Positions 25,606 through 32,569 of a DNA stretch of 32,569 bases are shown in pieces. The DNA is from Chthoniobacteraceae bacterium (GTDB lineage Bacteria > Verrucomicrobiota > Verrucomicrobiia > Chthoniobacterales > Chthoniobacteraceae). The first letter of the stretch is position 1, and each line of letters opens with the position of its first letter. Location: contig CANFTB010000047.1 of NCBI GenBank assembly GCA_947449735.1, forward strand, positions 1 to 32,569, given 5' to 3'. Position numbers and translations under genes: made by a program. Under the pieces are notes generated by a model. That model was not told the DNA's origin. It worked only from the letters and a program-made list of their open reading frames with translations, and searched no databases.

Positions 25606-26169
25606 CCCTTATAATGAGGGAGTTATGGAGGGTTTCAAAAAAGTCACCCTGATTGAGTGTTAGTTGCGTGGCAGTTATGCGGTTCAACTTTTGGCCCTTT
25701 TCCCCGCCTGCTGGAGACCAGAGTCCTGCTCTGACGTCGTTACATTGCTTGTTGATCTGACTCTCTGTCGTAAGCGGCAGGATGGGGGGCGGGGGGCGCG
25801 TCTCTGTGGCCATGATAAAGCGGCAACGCATCAGGCCGTCCGAAAAATGTTTTTACAAACGAGCCGCCGTTCAATGAACGGCCACCACTCCACATCGTGG
25901 AATATGCTGTTAAAATGTTCAACATGAGACCATTGCAAACATGACGACCACACTCCCAGCGGAGAATGCCTTTTCTGGAAAGGGGTTGGATTAGCCGCCT
26001 TAGTCGGAGGCATGGGCGTAATATGGTGTGTTGTTAACTATGGTGTGGAAATTGTAGCAGTCGTGGGTGTTGCTATCCTTATGTGTTTGATTGGAATAAG
26101 CCTCATATTTTCGGGTAGGTAATTTCTTATTCCTCCTCGCCCTCCACCAGGCTCAGCAGCTTCAGTATT
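25606..26169. other. Gene-poor segment after tRNA-Thr
   Basis: Of this 564-bp stretch only the small hydrophobic ORF at 26012-26122 merits a call. The rest is AT-richer than the surrounding chromosome, and its open frames in both strands are interrupted. The plus-strand frame ending at 25942 reads FTNEPPFNERPPLHIVEYAV before a stop, which looks like old protein sequence, but I cannot place it in a family. No integrase, transposase or long terminal repeat is visible, and no copy of the tRNA 3' end is repeated nearby. Confidence 0.4.
26012..26122 (+). CDS. Possible very small membrane protein
   Basis: ATG at 26012 opens a 36-residue frame, MGVIWCVVNY to a final LIFSGR, with one or two hydrophobic segments (VEIVAVVGVAILMCLIGISL). 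The frame continues upstream without a good start codon for about 25 codons, also partly hydrophobic (VGLAALVGG), so this may be the tail of a broken gene. No ribosome binding site stands out. It lies in an AT-rich patch before the first 68-bp repeat. I do not recognise a family. Confidence 0.3.
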   Translation: MGVIWCVVNYGVEIVAVVGVAILMCLIGISLIFSGR

Positions 26170-26237
26170 AAGCGCGCCCCGAGACGATACCGCGCGCGCG
26201 AGCTGCGGAATGGGGCGAAAAGCAATTTCTTACCAAT
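26170..26237 (+). repeat. 68-bp interspersed repeat, copy 1
   Basis: Starts AAGCGCGCCCCGAGACGATA and ends GCAATTTCTTACCAAT. It carries a long CG run (CCGCGCGCGCGAGCTGCGG) and can fold as a two-tier hairpin: CGCCCC with GGGGCG below, CCGC with GCGG above. Copies 1 and 3 differ at one base by my reading; copy 2 differs from copy 1 at two. A plus-strand frame starting at the ATG at 26210 inside it continues for 33 codons. Confidence 0.9.
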
Positions 26238-26385
26238 TTTTGCCGGCACGAGCGAAGGCAAATGCTCAGTGGGTGGGAGGAGAAACCGCACCACCGCTAA
26301 CAACAGCCTAAGATTTGTCTCCGCCCTCGGTCAGTCGTAGGAAAAATCGCCTCATGTTCCGGACCCTCAAAAGCAATTCTCCCTT

Positions 26386-26453
26386 AAGCGCGCCCAGAGA
26401 CGACACCGCGCGCGCGAGCTGCGGAATGGGGCGAAAAGCAATTTCTTACCAAT
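26386..26453 (+). repeat. 68-bp interspersed repeat, copy 2
   Basis: Same length, same orientation and ends as copy 1, starting 216 bp after it. It differs from copy 1 at two positions: CGCCCAGAG for CGCCCCGAG and GACACC for GATACC. The first change removes one pair of the lower stem. Immediately upstream, at 26368-26380, TCAAAAGCAATTCT resembles the 3' part of the repeat itself (AAAAGCAATTTCT), hinting at a partial extra unit. The start codon of the esterase gene (26426) is inside it. Confidence 0.9.
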
Positions 26454-27574
26454 CGAAAGAAACACCCAGGAAACAAACTCTCACCCTGCTCACCGCCCTG
26501 CTGCTGACTCCGCTGGTTGTTCCAGCCCAAGAGCAACCGGTGGCGAACCGCCTGTCGGCGTGGGTGCCAACAACGCACCCGGACTGGGTGCGTTTGCCGG
26601 AGGTGGGGGGCGGGAAGGTGACGTTTCGATTAAAAGCGCCAAGGGCCAGTGACGTGAGAGTGTCGGGGGATTTTCCCGGCGGAAAATCCCTTCCGCTGAT
26701 CAAAGATGACAAGGGCGTATGGACGGTGACGGCGAGCGCGGAACCCGGATTATACACTTACAGGCTGATTCTCGATGGCGTTCCGGTCCTTGATCCTGGG
26801 AATCCACGTTTGCATCTCGGTCCCACCGGTCATTTGAACGCATTTGAAATGCAGGGACCGCAGCCGACGTTTTTCGACGTGCAGAAGGTGCCGCACGGAG
26901 TGTTGTCCACCCTCACGTATGAGTCAAAAGTGACGGGGGATCCGAGGCAGGTTGTGGTGTATACGCCACCGGGGTATGGCACTGACGCATCGGTGCAATT
27001 TCCGGTGCTCTACTTGCTGCACGGCTATGGCGATGATGAGGGCACATGGTCCCAGTTTGGTTTTGCGCATCGCATTGCCGATAACTTGCTGGCGAATGGA
27101 AAGATGAAACCAATGATCATCGTCATGCCGAACGGGCACGCCACCAAGCGGGGTGATGATGCATCCAAGGCGGAATTACTGGAAGAGATCATTCCGCTCG
27201 TTGAACAGGACTATCGGCTGAAGGCGGGGGCGAAGAATCGGGCGATTGCGGGTCTGTCTATGGGCGGTGCACGTTCACTGATGATTGGGCTGAACAATCT
27301 CGACAAATTCAGTTGGGTGGCAGTGTTTAGCGCGAGTCTGCCAACGAATCGATTTTCGGCATTCATGGCTGATCCCAAGGCGGCTAATGAGAAGCTCAGC
27401 CTGTTTTGGATTGGCAGTGGCCGGCAGGACGGTGGCTTTGCTGATGTGGAAAAGATGGTGGAGGCATTCAAGGCGGCAGGCATCCATCTTGTGTGGCATC
27501 CGACCGAGGGCGCGCATTGCTGGCCAGTATGGCGGGATGATTTGCACGAAGTGTTGCCGTTGCTATTTCGGTAA
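26426..27574 (+). CDS. Secreted esterase, alpha/beta hydrolase of the CE1/enterochelin-esterase type
   Basis: A 382-residue exported protein. After a long basic start, a hydrophobic TLTLLTALLLTPLVV (residues 18-32) forms the signal peptide core. An early-set beta domain follows (about 60-140: VTFRLKAPRASDVRVSGDF, GLYTYRLILDGVPVLDP), of the CBM48/E-set kind. Then comes the hydrolase: VVVYTPPGYG, LYLLHGYGDDEGTW, the nucleophile S278 in AGLSMGGARS, and H364 in EGAHCW. Such enzymes cleave feruloyl or acetyl esters on plant polysaccharides. The ATG used lies in repeat copy 2; no later ATG precedes the signal peptide, so the native start may have been replaced. Copies 2 and 3 flank the gene. Confidence 0.85.
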   Translation: MGRKAISYQSKETPRKQTLTLLTALLLTPLVVPAQEQPVANRLSAWVPTTHPDWVRLPEVGGGKVTFRLKAPRASDVRVSGDFPGGKSLPLIKDDKGVWTVTASAEPGLYTYRLILDGVPVLDPGNPRLHLGPTGHLNAFEMQGPQPTFFDVQKVPHGVLSTLTYESKVTGDPRQVVVYTPPGYGTDASVQFPVLYLLHGYGDDEGTWSQFGFAHRIADNLLANGKMKPMIIVMPNGHATKRGDDASKAELLEEIIPLVEQDYRLKAGAKNRAIAGLSMGGARSLMIGLNNLDKFSWVAVFSASLPTNRFSAFMADPKAANEKLSLFWIGSGRQDGGFADVEKMVEAFKAAGIHLVWHPTEGAHCWPVWRDDLHEVLPLLFR

Positions 27575-27599
27575 CGAAATTAACCCTAAATGAGGGGGC

Positions 27600-27631
27600 G
27601 GAAATCAGGCCCGGGCCCGGGAACGATTTCC
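27600..27631 (+). terminator. GC-rich palindromic hairpin after the esterase gene
   Basis: GGAAATC and GATTTCC form a 7-bp outer stem around a core with the self-complementary CCGGGCCCGG. It begins 26 bp after the esterase stop, where a terminator is expected. No T-run follows, so I rate termination as only possible. Confidence 0.4.
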
Positions 27632-27667
27632 GAATTTGCGACGTCCGTTTCTTCCGCCTATTCTTTC

Positions 27668-27735
27668 AAGCGCGCCCCGCGACGATACCGCGCGCGCGAG
27701 CTGCGGAATGGGGCGAAAAGCAATTTCTTACCAAT
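27668..27735 (+). repeat. 68-bp interspersed repeat, copy 3
   Basis: Same ends, length and orientation as copies 1 and 2, with CCCCGCGACG where copy 1 has CCCCGAGACG. It lies 94 bp after the esterase stop, so copies 2 and 3 bracket the esterase gene as direct repeats 1282 bp apart. It is directly followed by the remnant of another gene. Confidence 0.9.
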
Positions 27736-27814
27736 CTACCCGGCAACGATCGTGAGCTTTCAGTTTACGTCACGGAGGCCTATTACAAAGGCCCTGGCAG
27801 CCGCGTTCGCCGCT

Positions 27815-28135
27815 TCGTCTATCGCACCTGATGGTTTCGTGTCCGCTCATGCCAACGAAGGAACGTTGGTCACAAAGCCCTTCACATTTAAAGGATCTGA
27901 GCTGGTCCTGAATATCCTAAGCAGGGGCGAGACTCGGGCGGAACTGCAGGATGCCACTGGTAATGTATTGCCCGGTTTTGCTTTAAATGACTGCACGCCA
28001 ATCACCGCAGATTCCATCGAACACGTCGTTATTTGGAAAGGCGGACCGCTATCAACCCACTCAGGAAAGCCTGTGCAACTGCGCTTCGTATTGCAGGATG
28101 CGGATCTTTTCGCGTTGCAGTTCAGGGCTCAATAA
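27815..28135 (+). pseudogene. C-terminal domain remnant of a large exported protein
   Basis: The final 107 codons of an open frame read PDGFVSAHANEGTLVTKPF, then KGSELVLNILSRGETRAELQ, NVLPGFALNDC, IEHVVIWKGG and PVQLRFVLQDADLFALQF, ending in TAA. I associate this pattern (KPFTFxGSELVLN...DADLxxxxF) with the C-terminal end of long exported proteins, often glycoside-hydrolase-like, in this phylum; that is memory, not a search. Nothing upstream within the frame has the main domain: the frame runs into repeat copy 3 and low-quality sequence. So it is most likely a decayed 3' end, not a gene. A small stand-alone protein cannot be excluded, but there is no credible start. Confidence 0.5.
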
Positions 28136-28266
28136 ACCCATGCCGCAAGCCGCAACCATTCCGAGCGGGAACTCTTGAGCAAACGTTCCCTCAAGGAGTC
28201 TGCCGTCTCGGGACGGTCCCATGCAAAGTCCAGATTGGCTGAAGGAATGTTGAACCCGCTCGGCAT
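28129..28266 (-). pseudogene. Small minus-strand remnant
   Basis: On the minus strand 45 codons from ATG 28266 to TGA 28129 read as ordinary protein: NLDFAWDRPETADSLRERLL and SEWLRLAAWVY. The amphipathic, Arg/Glu-rich pattern suggests the N-terminal piece of a longer helical protein broken at 28129. Its stop overlaps the stop of the plus-strand remnant, so two fragments in opposite direction meet at one point. I do not know the family. Confidence 0.3.
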
Positions 28267-28777
28267 GTCTTGAGCATTGCAGAACAGGCCAAAGCGCACA
28301 AGAGCGCCTTGGGGAGAGGAAGGCAGGCTGCAGGGAGTGACACGCTCATATGCTCTCCGGTGGGGACAGAAAGAGTGAGGAGCCCCGGAGCCATTGCCAT
28401 GGGCTGCTGAGCGCATTGTTTAAAATGAACAAATTTTACCAACGGAGCGAACCGGGAGAGAAAAGAGGGGAAGGAAATTCGTAAAATTCGTTCTTCGTAG
28501 TCGCTGGAGCTTGGTGGCGCGGTTCCAGCAGCAGGCACCCCCCTTTTATAGGGGTGGCAAAAGTGGCGCGTCCTTCTGACATTTTTGAGGTGAAAATTCT
28601 GAGAACTGTCGCAAGCAATTTTCGGGTGAAACACTTTCGGTAATCTCACTGTGCAAAGCCGGCTTGAGGGATCGCTTTCCCTCGCTGCATCCAACTTTGT
28701 TTTGCGCTTGCACAAAACGGCATCAGAACCGCATCAGGGCTTGGTCCGGAGCGATGTCCTCGGCCTCCTGCGCTGGT
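28267..28777. other. Non-coding or decayed segment before the kinase gene
   Basis: About 510 bp without a supportable gene. The 174-codon minus-strand frame across it (28191-28715) shows no motif, has many Pro/Ser/Arg/Cys residues and no signal. A short inverted pair, CACCCC with GGGGTG (around 28536-28557), is the only structure I see. This stretch would hold the terminator of the kinase gene, but no hairpin with T-run was found. Confidence 0.4.

Positions 28778-32569
<3,792 letters not shown>

Noticed and set aside
26170..27735. Integron-type cassette array
   Set aside because: The repeats lack the GTTRRRY and RYYYAAC ends of attC sites and no integrase is present.
26170..27735. CRISPR array
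   Set aside because: Only three repeats, with spacings of 216 and 1282 bp, and no cas gene.
28191..28715. 174-codon minus-strand frame
   Set aside because: No domain, no signal peptide, unusual composition and no ribosome binding site; most likely chance.

Overview
The window looks like chromosome from a GC-rich, Gram-negative-type bacterium, most likely of the Verrucomicrobiota (PVC group). No 16S gene is present, so this rests on gene content: a DUF1501 protein with a twin-arginine-like leader, a very large FHA/Hanks-kinase/WD40-type protein, an exported PQQ-propeller protein, a GT9 heptosyltransferase-like gene, complex I subunits, and a degraded C-terminal domain of the kind I associate with exported hydrolases of this phylum.

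Left part (1-9.6 kb): a truncated DUF1501 gene; a membrane-anchored Holliday-resolvase-like nuclease; a KdpD-like histidine kinase lacking the usual N-terminal KdpD sensor domain, overlapping a KdpE-type regulator; the threonine pair hom-thrC, overlapping by ATGA; a 9-bp tandem repeat; an oppB-oppC dipeptide/oligopeptide permease pair without its ATPase or binding protein; and divergently a CbpA-type DnaJ. Middle part (9.6-16.2 kb): a HAD phosphatase overlapping an exported protein, followed on the map by a GT9 glycosyltransferase; a class I xylose isomerase homologue; a lipoprotein; an isolated nuoB-nuoC pair; and tRNA-Pro(GGG) and tRNA-Leu(CAA).

Right of the tRNAs (16.5-19.5 kb) lies a complete D-glucarate route: garR-like reductase, garL-like aldolase (overlapping by ATGA) and gudD-like dehydratase. 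Together they would turn D-glucarate into pyruvate and glycerate. Next come a PQQ-propeller protein, rpsT with a clear promoter and terminator, leuB, a DUF2442 gene, a LOG-family gene, and the overlapping pair clpS-DUF2017, ending at tRNA-Thr(CGT).

From tRNA-Thr to about 28.8 kb the texture changes: few genes, AT-richer patches, and gene remnants. Three copies of a 68-bp structured repeat lie here; two of them flank a secreted CE1-type esterase whose likely start codon lies inside the repeat. This is the most unusual part of the window and the best candidate for something undescribed. The window closes with a 5'-truncated receptor-like Ser/Thr kinase on the minus strand.
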